Origin: Acidovorax sp. GW101-3H11
Lineage (GTDB): Bacteria > Pseudomonadota > Gammaproteobacteria > Burkholderiales > Burkholderiaceae_C
DNA: 64,000 nucleotides
Direction of reading: 5' to 3'
Assembly: GCF_001633105.1 (NCBI RefSeq)
Contig: NZ_LUKZ01000008.1
Location: forward strand, 10,571 to 74,570
Shown one piece after another: positions 42,718-54,573 of this stretch (its first letter is position 1; every line of letters starts with the position of its first letter). A program made the position numbers and the translations under genes. The notes under the pieces are model-generated. The model was not told the origin of the DNA. It worked only from the letters and a program-made list of their open reading frames with translations, and did no database searches.

Positions 42718-43479
42718 ATGAAGAAAATCATCCTCACGTTGATCGCCGCTGTGGGCCTGGTCGCCGGTGCAGCCCATGCTGCTGGTGGCGACACCATCGC
42801 CTGGGACAAGGCGCCCAACAAGACCAATGACCTGGCTTCGCTGCAAAACGGTGCCAAGGTGTTCGTCAACTACTGCCTGAACTGCCACTCGGCAGCCTTC
42901 ATGCGCTTCAACCGCCTGCGCGACATCGGTTTGACTGAGCAGCAGATCAAGGACAACCTGCTCTTCACGACTGACAAGGTCGGCGAGACCATGAAGGCGT
43001 CCATCGATCCCAAGCAGGCCAAGGAATGGTTTGGCGCCAACCCGCCCGACCTGACTGTGATCGCGCGTTCGCGCGCCGGCCACGGCGGCACGGGTGCGGA
43101 CTACCTCTACACCTTCCTGCGCACGTTCTACCGCGACGAGACCAAGGCCACGGGCTGGAACAACCTGGCTTTCCCGAGCGTGGGCATGCCCCATGTGCTG
43201 TGGGAAATGCAGGGCGACCGCCGCCCCGTGTTCGAAGAGCGCGAGAGCCACGGCCACAAAACCCAGGTCTTCAAGGGCTGGGAGCAGGTCAAGCCCGGCA
43301 CCATGACCCCGCTGCAGTTCGACCAGACCGTGGGTGACCTGGTGAATTACCTGCAATGGATGGGCGAACCTGCCCAGAATACCCGCGTCCGAGTGGGCGT
43401 GTGGGTGTTGATTTTCCTCGGTGTTTTCACTGTCATTGCCTGGAGGCTGAACGCAGCCTTCTGGAAGGACGTGAAGTAA
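42718..43479 (+). CDS. petC: Ubiquinol-cytochrome c reductase, cytochrome c1
   Basis: The 253-residue precursor has a signal peptide (cleaved after AAHA, about residue 21), the heme c site NYCLNCHSAAFMRF (C53, C56, H57) and a probable axial Met in SVGMPHVLWEMQG. A C-terminal helix (VGVWVLIFLGVFTVIAWRLNAAFWKDVK) anchors it in the inner membrane. It receives electrons from the Rieske protein. A terminator follows, closing petABC. Confidence 0.95.
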   Translation: MKKIILTLIAAVGLVAGAAHAAGGDTIAWDKAPNKTNDLASLQNGAKVFVNYCLNCHSAAFMRFNRLRDIGLTEQQIKDNLLFTTDKVGETMKASIDPKQAKEWFGANPPDLTVIARSRAGHGGTGADYLYTFLRTFYRDETKATGWNNLAFPSVGMPHVLWEMQGDRRPVFEERESHGHKTQVFKGWEQVKPGTMTPLQFDQTVGDLVNYLQWMGEPAQNTRVRVGVWVLIFLGVFTVIAWRLNAAFWKDVK

Positions 43480-43538
43480 ACAGCACGAGCCGCAAATCCT
43501 TGATCAGGCGCCCTTCGGGGTGCCGCTGGATTGTTTGC

Positions 43539-43568
43539 AGAGTGGGCGCTTTGGGCTCCCACTCTTTT
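43539..43568 (+). terminator. Terminator after petC
   Basis: Stem AGTGGG / CCCACT extended by flanking G-C, with a T-rich tail (TCTTTTGATTTTT). Confidence 0.75.
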
Positions 43569-43589
43569 GATTTTTAGGAGCCTCCCACC

Positions 43590-44201
43590 ATGATGGTGCT
43601 TTATTCGGGTACGACCTGTCCCTTCTCCCACCGCTGCCGTTTTGTCCTGTTCGAAAAGGGCATGGACTTTGAAATCCGCGATGTGGATCTGTACAACAAG
43701 CCCGAAGACATCAGCGTGATGAACCCGTATGGCCAGGTGCCTATCCTGGTCGAGCGCGACCTGATCCTGTACGAGTCGAACATCATCAACGAGTACATCG
43801 ACGAGCGCTTCCCGCATCCGCAGCTGATGCCTGGTGACCCGGTGGACCGCGCCCGCGTGCGCCTGTTCCTGCTGAACTTCGAGAAAGAGCTGTTCGTGCA
43901 TGTGAACACGCTCGAATCGCGTGCGACCAAGGGCAACGAAAAGGCCCTGGAAAAGGCCCGCGCCCATATCCGCGACCGCCTCACGCAGCTGGCCCCCGTG
44001 TTCCTCAAGAACAAGTACATGCTGGGTGACAACTTCTCCATGCTGGACGTGGCCATCGCCCCGCTGCTGTGGCGCCTGGACTACTACGGCATCGACCTGT
44101 CGAAGAACGCGGCTCCGCTGCTCAAGTACGCCGAGCGCATCTTCTCGCGCCCTGCCTACATCGAGGCGCTGACGCCGTCCGAGAAGGTCATGCGCAAGTA
44201 A
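43590..44201 (+). CDS. sspA: Stringent starvation protein A (GST fold)
   Basis: The 203-residue protein has an N-terminal thioredoxin-like domain (LYSGTTCPFSHRCRFVLFEKGMDFEI, then NPYGQVPILVERDLILYESNIINEYIDERFPHPQLMP) and a helical C-terminal domain (DNFSMLDVAIAPLLWRL). This is SspA, an RNA polymerase-associated regulator needed for stress and virulence gene expression in other proteobacteria. It is preceded by AGGAG and followed by sspB, the usual pair after petABC. Confidence 0.95.
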   Translation: MMVLYSGTTCPFSHRCRFVLFEKGMDFEIRDVDLYNKPEDISVMNPYGQVPILVERDLILYESNIINEYIDERFPHPQLMPGDPVDRARVRLFLLNFEKELFVHVNTLESRATKGNEKALEKARAHIRDRLTQLAPVFLKNKYMLGDNFSMLDVAIAPLLWRLDYYGIDLSKNAAPLLKYAERIFSRPAYIEALTPSEKVMRK

Positions 44202-44252
44202 TCCGCGGCCTGCCTACTTCCTTTTTTATTCACGCAGCAGCCATCCATCGAC

Positions 44253-44780
44253 ATGACCGCACAGGAATCGACCTCCACGCGCCCTTATCTCATTCGTGCC
44301 CTGTACGAGTGGTGCACGGACAACGGGCTCACGCCCTATGTGGCCGTGCGTGTGGACGATTCCGTGCAGGTGCCGCGCGAGTATGTGAAGGATGGCGAGA
44401 TCGTGCTCAACATCAGTTTTGATGCCACGAGCGCGCTGCAGCTGGGCAATGACTTCATCGAGTTCAAGGCCCGTTTCGGTGGCAAGCCCCGTGAGATCCT
44501 GGTGCCCGTAGGCCGGGTGATCGCGATCTATGCCCGTGAGAATGGCCAGGGCATGGCCTTTCCGCCGCCGGTGGATATGTTGTCGGGCGGGGATGCCTCT
44601 TCGGTACTGGCATCCGCCCCCGCGCCCGCAGGGCCTGTGGCGGCAGCGCCCACCCCTTCGGATGACCGGGTGGTTCAGCTGGTGGGAAGCGATGAGGGGG
44701 GCAAAGGCGACGGGGGTGATGCCCCCCGCCCACCTCCCGCGTCCGGTGGGGCGCGGCCCTCGCTCAAGCGCGTCAAATAG
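44253..44780 (+). CDS. sspB: ClpXP protease specificity-enhancing factor SspB
   Basis: The 175-residue adaptor would bring ssrA-tagged proteins to ClpXP. The N-terminal substrate-binding domain reads RPYLIRALYEWCTDNGLTPYVAVRVD, EIVLNISFDATSALQLGNDFIEFKARFGGKPREILVPVGRVIAIYARENGQGMAF. A flexible Pro/Ala/Gly-rich linker leads to a basic C-terminal peptide (RPSLKRVK), which in the family binds ClpX. Downstream of sspA by 51 nt. Confidence 0.95.
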   Translation: MTAQESTSTRPYLIRALYEWCTDNGLTPYVAVRVDDSVQVPREYVKDGEIVLNISFDATSALQLGNDFIEFKARFGGKPREILVPVGRVIAIYARENGQGMAFPPPVDMLSGGDASSVLASAPAPAGPVAAAPTPSDDRVVQLVGSDEGGKGDGGDAPRPPPASGGARPSLKRVK

Positions 44781-44829
44781 CGCTGTTTCCGATTTTTGGG
44801 CTGCATTTACGGGATAAAATGCTGCCTTC

Positions 44830-44905
44830 GCCGGTTTAGCTCAGTTGGTAGAGCACCCGCCTTGTAAGCGGTAGGTCGTCAGTTCGATTCCGACAACCGG
44901 CACCA
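44830..44905 (+). tRNA. tRNA-Thr (TGT anticodon)
   Basis: A 76-nt cloverleaf with acceptor GCCGGTT / AACCGGC, D-loop TAGCTCAGTTGGTAGAGC, anticodon loop CTTGTAA, T-loop GTTCGATTC, and encoded CCA. A possible -10 (TAAAAT) lies at 44815-44820. Confidence 0.97.
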
Positions 44906-44949
44906 TTTTTCTTGCTTTCTTCTGCATTCCCTGGTTCTGGCGGCCACCG

Positions 44950-45249
44950 TCAGGTTTGAACTTTCAGGCGAATCGCGTTAACCTCCCACCCCCGGCTGCG
45001 CAAATGCGCCTGCAACGCAGGCAGCAGTTGGCGTATTTTTGCCGCTGCAGCATTGCTCTTGACCAGCAGGCACCAGCTGTCCCCATCGATGGGGCCGGCC
45101 TGGATGGCTGGACGCAAGGTTGCGGGTATTAGCAATTCAATGGCCTTGAGCCGATCACTGGAGTCGCGTGTCAGTGCTGTCAGCCTGGCCAGCGTGGGGG
45201 ATTCCGCGCTGGCTTGCTGCACGGTGACAGCGTGATGGCGGCGATTCAT
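44950..45249 (-). CDS. dciA: DciA-like (DUF721) helicase-loading protein
   Basis: The 99-residue protein fits the short DUF721/DciA class. It starts MNRRHHAVTVQQASAESPTLARLTALTRDSSDRLKAIELLIPATLRPAIQAGPIDGDSWCLLVKSNAAAAKIRQLLPALQAHLRSRG, with a final beta strand IRLKVQT. DciA loads the replicative helicase DnaB in bacteria without DnaC. The position divergent from the M23-secA unit is the one dciA commonly occupies. The assignment rests on pattern and context. Confidence 0.8.
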   Translation of the reverse strand: MNRRHHAVTVQQASAESPTLARLTALTRDSSDRLKAIELLIPATLRPAIQAGPIDGDSWCLLVKSNAAAAKIRQLLPALQAHLRSRGWEVNAIRLKVQT

Positions 45250-45281
45250 GGTGTGGCGTCTTCGGGCGTGGGGAATTCTTA

Positions 45282-46244
45282 GTGCATTTGATTATCACGG
45301 ACGCCAGGTTGGCGCGCAGCCGGGCCATTCATCTGTCTGGTACCCGCCTGTTTTTGGCTGGCTTGGCGGTGTCGCTGTGCCTCATGCTGGTCGCGGCCAC
45401 CCTGTACCACTGGGTCTTTCTGAAGGGCGCGCGCGAAGGCTGGCCGATTGTTGGATCCCTGGTGCGGCTGGTCGTCAAGGACGAGTTTGCAGAACGCGAC
45501 CGCTTCATGCGTGCCAACCTGGATGCCATGGCGCGCCGCGTGGGTGAGATGCAGGCGCGCATGGTGCAACTGGAGTCGCTGGGGGAGCGGGTGCTGGGCC
45601 TGGCGGGCATGGCACCGGGAGATATTCAAAAGGCTGACGCACGCGGCGGAGCGCTGGTGAGTGCCCACAACCTCTCCATGGAAGAGCTGCAAACCACCCT
45701 GGACGAGCTGGAGCGACTGACCAACCAGCGGGTGGATTTGATGACGGTGCTCGAATCCCGTTTGTTTGACCAGCACATCCGCAAGAAGATGGTGCCGACC
45801 CATGCACCGGTGACGGGGCGGTCTGCGGGCTCGGGCTTTGGCTGGCGCCTGGATCCGATCACCGGCCAGTCGGCCTTGCACACCGGTCTGGATTTTCAGG
45901 CCGACACGGGCACGCCCATCCTGGCAGCGGCAGGGGGCGTCGTCGTCACGCAGGAGTACCACCCGGCCTACGGCAACATGATCGAGGTGGACCATGGCAA
46001 CCAGCTGGTGACGCGTTACGCCCATGCTTCGCGTACCCTTGTGAAGCAGGGGGACATCGTGCGCCGGGGCCAGAAGATCGCAGAAATCGGTACGACGGGG
46101 CGCTCGACGGGGCCCCATCTGCATTTCGAAGTGCTGGTGCAAGGGGTTTTTCAAGACCCCCAGAAGTTCCTGAGCGCGGGGGGCACGGCCACCAATGCGC
46201 AGGTGGCGGCCGCGCAAGGGGCCGCACCCACACAGGGCAGGTAA
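45282..46244 (+). CDS. M23-family (LytM) metallopeptidase
   Basis: The 320-residue envelope protein has an N-terminal membrane anchor (LFLAGLAVSLCLMLVAATLYHWVFL), a helical region (DRFMRANLDAMARRVGEMQARMVQLESLGERV) likely to form a coiled coil, and a C-terminal LytM domain. Zn ligands are His and Asp in LHTGLDFQADTG and the H-x-H pair in STGPHLHFEV, so it looks catalytically competent as a peptidoglycan endopeptidase. The start is GTG 45282; the gap to divergent dciA is only 32 nt. Its TAA stop is part of a TAAAAT that could serve as the -10 for secA. Confidence 0.9.
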   Translation: MHLIITDARLARSRAIHLSGTRLFLAGLAVSLCLMLVAATLYHWVFLKGAREGWPIVGSLVRLVVKDEFAERDRFMRANLDAMARRVGEMQARMVQLESLGERVLGLAGMAPGDIQKADARGGALVSAHNLSMEELQTTLDELERLTNQRVDLMTVLESRLFDQHIRKKMVPTHAPVTGRSAGSGFGWRLDPITGQSALHTGLDFQADTGTPILAAAGGVVVTQEYHPAYGNMIEVDHGNQLVTRYAHASRTLVKQGDIVRRGQKIAEIGTTGRSTGPHLHFEVLVQGVFQDPQKFLSAGGTATNAQVAAAQGAAPTQGR

Positions 46245-46370
46245 AATCGCGGGTCCGGCGTTCATTGCCTGGGTTGCAAACCCGGCCAAAGGACCCACCT
46301 GAACTCAATTCATCTTAGGGATTTCGGTCGCTTGGCGCGCTGATTGCAGCGGGCAGGCGGTCCTGTTCGC

Positions 46371-49127
<2,757 letters not shown>

Positions 49128-49142
49128 TTTCCTGATCCACAC

Positions 49143-49167
49143 AACACGGGCTTCGGCCCGTGTTTTC
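49143..49167 (+). terminator. Terminator after secA
   Basis: Stem AACACGGGC / GCCCGTGTT with tetraloop TTCG, followed by TTC. Confidence 0.8.
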
Positions 49168-49279
49168 ATTGGCGCGCCACGGTTTTCCGGATAATCGGCC
49201 GCAATCTTCATTGACGGATGCAGAGGCTGTGTAGCCGCCATGCATCTGACCCCTCCCTCCGATAGAAAGGCCCCGTCCC

Positions 49280-50518
49280 ATGCCTGTGAATCTTGTTGCC
49301 CCCGTTGCTGCCGATCTGTACCCGATTGCTGGCGTTCGTATCGGCGTTGCCGAAGCCGGTGTCCGCAAGGCCAACCGCAAGGACCTGACCGTGTTCCTGC
49401 TGGACGAAGGCGCCAGCGTGGCGGGTGTGTTCACCCAGAACCGCTTCTGCGCCGCCCCGGTGCAGATCAGCCGCGAACACCTGAGCCAACAACAAGCAGG
49501 CCAGCCGATCCGAGCCATGGTCATCAACACCGGCAACGCCAACGCGGGCACGGGTGCGGACGGCCTGGCGCGTGCGCGCTCTACCTGCGTTGCACTGGCC
49601 CGCCAGTTGAGCGTGGCGCCCGAGCAGATCCTGCCGTTCTCCACCGGCGTGATCATGGAACCCCTGCCCAACGACCGCATCGAGGCGGGCCTGCCCGCTG
49701 CGATTGCCGATGCGCAGCCCGGCCACTGGGCGCGCGCGGCCGAAGGCATCATGACCACGGACACGCTGCCCAAGGCGTTCTCGGCGCAGGCGCAGATTGG
49801 CGGCGCCACGGTGTCCATTACCGGCATCAGCAAAGGCGCAGGCATGATCCGCCCCAACATGGCCACCATGCTGGGCTTTCTGGCCACGGACGCCTGTGTG
49901 GCACCTGCCGTGATGCAGCAGCTGGCGCGCGAGCTGGCCGATGGCTCGTTCAACCGCGTGACCATCGACGGCGACACCTCGACCAACGACTCTTTCGTTG
50001 TGGTGGCCACCAACAAGGCCGCGCACGCGCCCATCACTTCGCTCGACAGTGCCGAGGGCCAGGCCCTCAAGGCCGCGATGCTGGCGGTGTCGCAGAAACT
50101 GGCCCAGGCCATCGTGCGCGACGGCGAAGGCGCCACCAAGTTCATCACCGTGCGGGTGGAAGGCGGCAAGACCGGCGACGAATGCCGCAAGGTGGCCTAT
50201 GCAATTGCCCATTCGCCCCTGGTCAAGACAGCCTTCTTTGCCAGCGACCCGAATCTGGGCCGCATCCTGGCCGCTGTGGGCTATGCGGGCATCGACGACC
50301 TGGACCAGACCGGCATTGATCTGTACCTGGACGACGTGCATGTGGCCGTGCAGGGCGGCCGCAACCCCGCGTACCGCGAGGAAGACGGCCAGCGCGTGAT
50401 GAAGCAGGCCGAAATCACCGTGCGTGTGCTGCTGGGCCGTGGCAATGCCGCAGACACGGTGTGGACCTGCGATTTCAGCCATGAATATGTGACGATCAAC
50501 GCAGACTACCGCTCCTGA
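49280..50518 (+). CDS. argJ: Bifunctional ornithine acetyltransferase / N-acetylglutamate synthase
   Basis: ArgJ of 412 residues recycles the acetyl group in arginine synthesis. It self-cleaves before a Thr; the site is [10 protein letters not shown] with Thr196 as the new N-terminal nucleophile of the beta chain. Other motifs are [49 protein letters not shown] and [19 protein letters not shown]. Whether it is bifunctional cannot be read from sequence. It starts after AGAAAGG; a weak GATAAT lies at 49190. Confidence 0.95.
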   Translation: MPVNLVAPVAADLYPIAGVRIGVAEAGVRKANRKDLTVFLLDEGASVAGVFTQNRFCAAPVQISREHLSQQQAGQPIRAMVINTGNANAGTGADGLARARSTCVALARQLSVAPEQILPFSTGVIMEPLPNDRIEAGLPAAIADAQPGHWARAAEGIMTTDTLPKAFSAQAQIGGATVSITGISKGAGMIRPNMATMLGFLATDACVAPAVMQQLARELADGSFNRVTIDGDTSTNDSFVVVATNKAAHAPITSLDSAEGQALKAAMLAVSQKLAQAIVRDGEGATKFITVRVEGGKTGDECRKVAYAIAHSPLVKTAFFASDPNLGRILAAVGYAGIDDLDQTGIDLYLDDVHVAVQGGRNPAYREEDGQRVMKQAEITVRVLLGRGNAADTVWTCDFSHEYVTINADYRS

Positions 50519-50525
50519 TTCACTG

Positions 50526-50590
50526 CAATACTCCTGATTTGATAGCTGCTAGCGCATGATGGACGCGCGGTAGACACCAAAATGAACCAG
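50526..50590 (+). repeat. Dispersed repeat R1, copy covering the DUF815 start
   Basis: TACTCCTGATTTGATAG, CTGCTAGCGC, ATGATGGACGCGCGGTAGA, CACCAAAATGAACCAG. The next gene's ATG at 50582 is in its right end. Confidence 0.85.
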
Positions 50591-51454
50591 AAATTTGAAC
50601 ATCTGATCGAGCGTGCCGAGCAGCTCATCGCCCGCATCGAATCCGTGCTGCCCCAGCCGCTCTCTGCGCCCGACTGGTCTGCGGCCATTGCCTGGCGCTA
50701 CCGCAAGCGCAGCAGCGGCCACGGCACCCTGGAGCCGGTGCGCCATGTGGCCGCGATGGCGCTGGCAGACCTCAAGGAAATCGATCCCCAGAAGGAAAAG
50801 ATCGAGCGCAACACGCAGCAGTTTGTGCGAGGCTTGCCCGCCAACAACGTGCTGCTGACCGGCGCACGCGGCACGGGCAAGTCCTCGCTCATCAAGGCCT
50901 GCCTGAACGCCTATGCGGCGCAGGGCCTGCGCCTGATCGAGGTGGACAAGGCGGACCTGACCGATCTGCCCGACATCGTGGACGTGGTGTCCGCACGGCC
51001 CGAGAAATTCATTGTCTTCTGCGACGACCTGAGCTTTGAAGACGGCGAACCTGGCTACAAGGCACTCAAGTCCATCCTCGACGGCTCGGTGGCGGCCGCG
51101 ACACCCAATGTGCTGATTTACGCCACGAGCAACCGGCGCCATCTGTTGCCGGAGTACATGAAGGAAAACCTCACCTACACCCACACCGAGGATGGCGAGG
51201 TGCATCCTGGTGAAGTGGTGGAAGAGAAGATCTCCCTGTCAGAGCGTTTTGGGCTGTGGGTGAGCTTCTACCCCTTCAGCCAGGAGGAGTACCTGACCAT
51301 CACGGCGCAATGGCTGTCGTCGCTGGGGGTTTCTGCCGCCGCCATCGCGGCTGCGCGGCCCGAGGCCCTGGTCTGGGCGCTGGAGCGGGGCTCGCGCAGC
51401 GGCCGCGTGGCCTACCAGTTTGCGCGCGACTATGCGGGGAAGCACAGTGGCTGA
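50582..51454 (+). CDS. DUF815 AAA+-like ATPase
   Basis: The 290-residue P-loop protein has Walker [17 protein letters not shown] (about 91-106), Walker [13 protein letters not shown], and a sensor-like [15 protein letters not shown]. The DUF815 signature [48 protein letters not shown] is complete. The family's role is not established. The start ATG lies in repeat R1 and encodes MNQ. It overlaps the MutT gene by 8 nt and both are often adjacent in Burkholderiales. Confidence 0.9.
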   Translation: MNQKFEHLIERAEQLIARIESVLPQPLSAPDWSAAIAWRYRKRSSGHGTLEPVRHVAAMALADLKEIDPQKEKIERNTQQFVRGLPANNVLLTGARGTGKSSLIKACLNAYAAQGLRLIEVDKADLTDLPDIVDVVSARPEKFIVFCDDLSFEDGEPGYKALKSILDGSVAAATPNVLIYATSNRRHLLPEYMKENLTYTHTEDGEVHPGEVVEEKISLSERFGLWVSFYPFSQEEYLTITAQWLSSLGVSAAAIAAARPEALVWALERGSRSGRVAYQFARDYAGKHSG

Positions 51455-51872
51455 AACAACACGCAAGCACACCGAGGTGGCGGTGGGCATCCTGCTGCGC
51501 GCGGATGGTGCCATGCTGCTGTCCACCCGCCCGCCGGGCAAGCCGTACGCGGGCTATTGGGAGTTTCCGGGCGGCAAGCTGGAGGCGGGCGAGACGGTGG
51601 AAGAGGCGCTGCGCCGCGAACTGATCGAGGAACTGGGCGTGACCATCGGGGCGGCCAGTGTCTGGAAGGTCACGGAGCACGACTATCCCCATGCCCTGGT
51701 GCGCCTGCACTGGTGCAAGGTCTGGGCATGGACGGGGGAGTTCGAGATGCGCGAGGGCCAGTCCATGGCCTGGCAGCAAATGCCGCTGACGGTGGCGCCG
51801 GTGCTGCCCGGGGCTTACCCGGTGCTGCAATGGCTGGCCGAGGAGCGGGGCCTGGAGTTCACGCCCGAATAA
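51447..51872 (+). CDS. MutT-like NUDIX hydrolase
   Basis: The 141-residue Nudix enzyme resembles 8-oxo-dGTP diphosphatase, which removes oxidised dGTP. The Nudix box is [24 protein letters not shown], preceded by [15 protein letters not shown]. The GTG at 51447 follows GGGGAAG and gives [17 protein letters not shown]; an in-frame ATG at 51432 is the alternative. It overlaps the DUF815 gene, so the two are co-translated. Confidence 0.9.
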   Translation: MAETTRKHTEVAVGILLRADGAMLLSTRPPGKPYAGYWEFPGGKLEAGETVEEALRRELIEELGVTIGAASVWKVTEHDYPHALVRLHWCKVWAWTGEFEMREGQSMAWQQMPLTVAPVLPGAYPVLQWLAEERGLEFTPE

Positions 51873-51910
51873 ACCATCGTGCCTGCTTGCTGTCGGTGCA
51901 GTGGAGATGG

Positions 51911-51971
51911 TTTGCTATTAATTTAGTAGCTTAAAAGTGTTTGCTATCAGGCGGTAGCGGCCATTTATGGC
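51911..51971 (+). repeat. Dispersed repeat R1, between convergent mutT-like gene and yacG
   Basis: TTTGCTATTAATTTAGTAGC, TTTGCTATCAGGCGGTAG, CGGCCATTTATGGCC. More degenerate than other copies. Confidence 0.6.
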
Positions 51972-51997
51972 CAGTATTTTGGCTGGTCGCCCCTGTG

Positions 51998-52216
51998 TCA
52001 GTGCTGTTGGCGCGGATCGCCATACTGGGCGTCCGCAGGCGGGGCTTCGGCGGGCATGCGGAAGTCCTCGCTGGCCCAGGCGCCCAGATCGACCTGCTTG
52101 CAGCGCTCGCTGCAAAAAGGGCGGTAGGCATTGGCGGGGCTGTACACGCTGTCGCCGCCGCAGCTGGGGCAGACCACGGTGCGTGCAAAGGGTGTGGTGG
52201 ATGTTGAGCGGGTCAT
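51998..52216 (-). CDS. yacG: DNA gyrase inhibitor YacG
   Basis: The 72-residue zinc protein has four cysteines in [12 protein letters not shown]...[25 protein letters not shown], the complete YacG signature. In E. coli YacG binds GyrB and blocks DNA binding. The ATG complement at 52214-52216 ([13 protein letters not shown]) is preferred; an ATG 36 nt upstream would add 12 residues. It follows zapD and coaE on the same strand, the usual cluster. Confidence 0.92.
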   Translation of the reverse strand: MTRSTSTTPFARTVVCPSCGGDSVYSPANAYRPFCSERCKQVDLGAWASEDFRMPAEAPPADAQYGDPRQQH

Positions 52217-52280
52217 GCTTGTGGGCGAATCAAGGTGGTGCTCGCCGGTCACCAGGATGGTTTACTGAAGTTATCCAGAC

Positions 52281-53036
52281 TCAGGCGCACAGCGTGAGTT
52301 CAAACGCTGCATCCTCGTTGCAGGCGTGCAGGCGGCCATCCCCTTCGAGCCGCATGAGCCGTACCGAAACAATCAGGCGGTTGCCGCTGATCTCGGGAAT
52401 CAGGTTCAGGGCCGGGTCCATGCGCAGCCGCAGCAGCTGGAAGGTGCGGCCTTGCGGCAGGTTCTGCTGGAACTGGCCACGTTCTGCCGCCACCTTCTGG
52501 GGGACACCCGAATCGCGCAGCAGCTTGAGCAGCACATAAATCGATTCGGCCAGTGGCGCGAGCGTGGACGCCCATTGCTCCAGCGCCTGCTGCCGGACGT
52601 CGGGGGCGTGGTGTTGCCACGCATAGTAAGCCGGCAGATCGAACCCGCAGGTGCCACCAGGGATGCCGATGCGGCTGCGGATGCTCATCAGCCAGTCGTT
52701 CTCGGTCAGCGCATGGCCCGATTTCCCGTTCTGCCCATTCAGTGCGGTGAAGCACCGGTCGAGCTGGGCGATCACCGCATCCAGTGCGGCCTCGGAGATG
52801 GAGGGGTTGCCGCGGTAGCTGTCGAGCTGGTGCTTGTGTTTTTCGATGTCCTTGAGCACGTCCGACTTCAAGTCGGCCCGGGCCGCCACGTCCATGATCT
52901 CGAAGATCGTGACCAGCGCAAAGTGGTGGTCGAGCGCATGCGCGCGGGGGATCAACTCCCCCAAGCGGCGGAACAACTGCTCAAGCCGCAGATAGGTTCT
53001 GAGACGCTCGTTAAAGGGGTATTCGTAAAGGATCAC
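52281..53036 (-). CDS. zapD: Cell division protein ZapD
   Basis: The 251-residue protein matches ZapD, which binds the FtsZ C-terminus and bundles filaments. Typical parts: ILYEYPFNERLRTYLRLEQLFRRL at the N-terminus, LALVTIFEIMDVAARADLKSDVLKDIEKHK-like sequence, a central GTCGFDLPAYYAWQH, and a beta-rich C-terminus with VSVRLMRLEGDGR. It starts 30 nt after the coaE stop on the minus strand, in the order pilD-coaE-zapD-yacG. Confidence 0.94.
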   Translation of the reverse strand: MILYEYPFNERLRTYLRLEQLFRRLGELIPRAHALDHHFALVTIFEIMDVAARADLKSDVLKDIEKHKHQLDSYRGNPSISEAALDAVIAQLDRCFTALNGQNGKSGHALTENDWLMSIRSRIGIPGGTCGFDLPAYYAWQHHAPDVRQQALEQWASTLAPLAESIYVLLKLLRDSGVPQKVAAERGQFQQNLPQGRTFQLLRLRMDPALNLIPEISGNRLIVSVRLMRLEGDGRLHACNEDAAFELTLCA

Positions 53037-53066
53037 GCTGGCGGGTTCCTGGGGGGCTCTGGTGCA

Positions 53067-53687
53067 TCATAGCCCGAACAAGGCGGCTGCCTGCCGCACC
53101 TGGGCCTGCAATGCGGGCAGCGTACAGCCGGGCCCGTTGGTTATCACGATATCGGCCACCGCACGGCGCGCGCGCCGGGTGGCTTGCGATGCAATGATGC
53201 CCCGCACCACGTCGGGGGCGAGGCCGCTGCGGTGCGTGACCCGCTCAATCTGGGTCTCCACAGGGCAGTCCACCACCACCACGGCATCCAGCTGGCGGGC
53301 CCACCGGCCGGACTCTGCCAACAGCGGAATGTCGTGCACGATCAGGCGGGAGCTTGCCGCGATGGCCTGCTGTGTCTGCAAAAAGCTGTGCTGGGTCACC
53401 AGCGGGTGCACGATGGCCTCCAGCTGTGCGCGTGCCTCGGGCCGGCTGAAGGCCAGCTCACGCATGCGCGAGCGGTCCAGCGCCCCGGAGGCATCCACGA
53501 AGTCTGCACCGAATGTGCTGCGGATGGCGTCCATCGCGTCCCCGCCGGGGCCGGTGACCGCGCGCGCAATCTGGTCTGCGTCGATCATGGTGGCACCCAG
53601 CGAGGCGAACATGCCACCCACGGTGCTTTTGCCACTGCCTATGCCGCCGGTCAGGCCCAGGCGCACCGGGCCCCTTTTGTTTGCCAT
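53067..53687 (-). CDS. coaE: Dephospho-CoA kinase
   Basis: The 206-residue P-loop kinase catalyses the last step of CoA synthesis. LGLTGGIGSGKSTVGGMFASLGATMIDADQIAR (Walker A at about 13-20) and IVHDIPLLAESGRW are characteristic, as are the Arg-rich lid (RVTHRSGLAPDVVRGIIASQATRRARR) and DIVITNGPG near the end. It lies 13 nt after pilD. Confidence 0.95.
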   Translation of the reverse strand: MANKRGPVRLGLTGGIGSGKSTVGGMFASLGATMIDADQIARAVTGPGGDAMDAIRSTFGADFVDASGALDRSRMRELAFSRPEARAQLEAIVHPLVTQHSFLQTQQAIAASSRLIVHDIPLLAESGRWARQLDAVVVVDCPVETQIERVTHRSGLAPDVVRGIIASQATRRARRAVADIVITNGPGCTLPALQAQVRQAAALFGL

Positions 53688-53700
53688 GGTCGGGACGGGG

Positions 53701-54573
53701 CTACAAGCCCAGCAGATTCAACACGGTGTTCAGGATGGCGCTGGGGCCAAACACCATCGCCGTCAGCCCGGCACCCACGAGGAAGGGGCCAAACGGTATG
53801 TAGCCCCCTTCGCGCAAGCTGCTGAAAATTTTCATCGCGATACCGACGATGGCGCCAATGATCGACGACATCAGAATGACGGGCACCAGCGCCTGCCATC
53901 CAAACCAGGCGCCGAGTGCGGCGAACAGCTTGAAGTCGCCGTACCCCATGCCCTCCTTGCCTGTGGCCAGCTTGAAGCCCCAGTACACCAGCCACAACGA
54001 CAGGTAACCGGCTGCAGCGCCTGTCACGGAGGCGTGCAGCGGGACGTTCGTCCACTGGAATGCCGCCGAGAGCAGGCCCGCCCAGAGCAAGGGCAGGGTG
54101 ATATCGTCCGGCAACAGGGTGGTGTCCCAGTCAATGAATGCCAAGGCCACGAGTGCGGCGGAAAATCCGCACCATGCGAAACCGGTGGGGGACACGCCCC
54201 AGCGGTATATGCAGAAGAAGAACAGCGCTCCAGTGAGCAACTCGACCATCGGGTAGCGAGCGCTGATCGGTGCCTTGCAGGCCGAGCAGCGGCCTCGCAA
54301 AAAGAGATAACTCAGGACAGGGACATTTTCATACCACTGCACCGCATGCCCGCAAGAAGGGCAGCGCGACCGCGGCGTCATCAGGTTGAAGGGCGCCTGC
54401 GCGCCTGCAGGAGGCTCCTTGCCTTGTTTCTCGGCCTCCAGCTGGGCCAACTCTGCGGCCCATTGCTGCTCCATCATCTTGGGCAGCCGGTAAATGACCA
54501 CGTTCAGAAAACTGCCGATCAGCAAGCCCAAGACGCCGCCTAGGGCGGCGCCCCACCACACCTCGAACTCCAT
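53701..54573 (-). CDS. pilD: Type IV prepilin peptidase / N-methyltransferase
   Basis: The 290-residue inner-membrane aspartyl protease cleaves and methylates prepilins. The N-terminal cytoplasmic part has the four-Cys pattern SRCPSCGHAVQWYENVPVLSYLFLRGRCSACKAPIS. The catalytic Asp residues are in ALAFIDWDTTLLPD and GMGYGDFKLFAALGAWFG. About seven membrane helices follow. It overlaps the pilC stop by one base. Part of pilBCD on the minus strand. Confidence 0.95.
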   Translation of the reverse strand: MEFEVWWGAALGGVLGLLIGSFLNVVIYRLPKMMEQQWAAELAQLEAEKQGKEPPAGAQAPFNLMTPRSRCPSCGHAVQWYENVPVLSYLFLRGRCSACKAPISARYPMVELLTGALFFFCIYRWGVSPTGFAWCGFSAALVALAFIDWDTTLLPDDITLPLLWAGLLSAAFQWTNVPLHASVTGAAAGYLSLWLVYWGFKLATGKEGMGYGDFKLFAALGAWFGWQALVPVILMSSIIGAIVGIAMKIFSSLREGGYIPFGPFLVGAGLTAMVFGPSAILNTVLNLLGL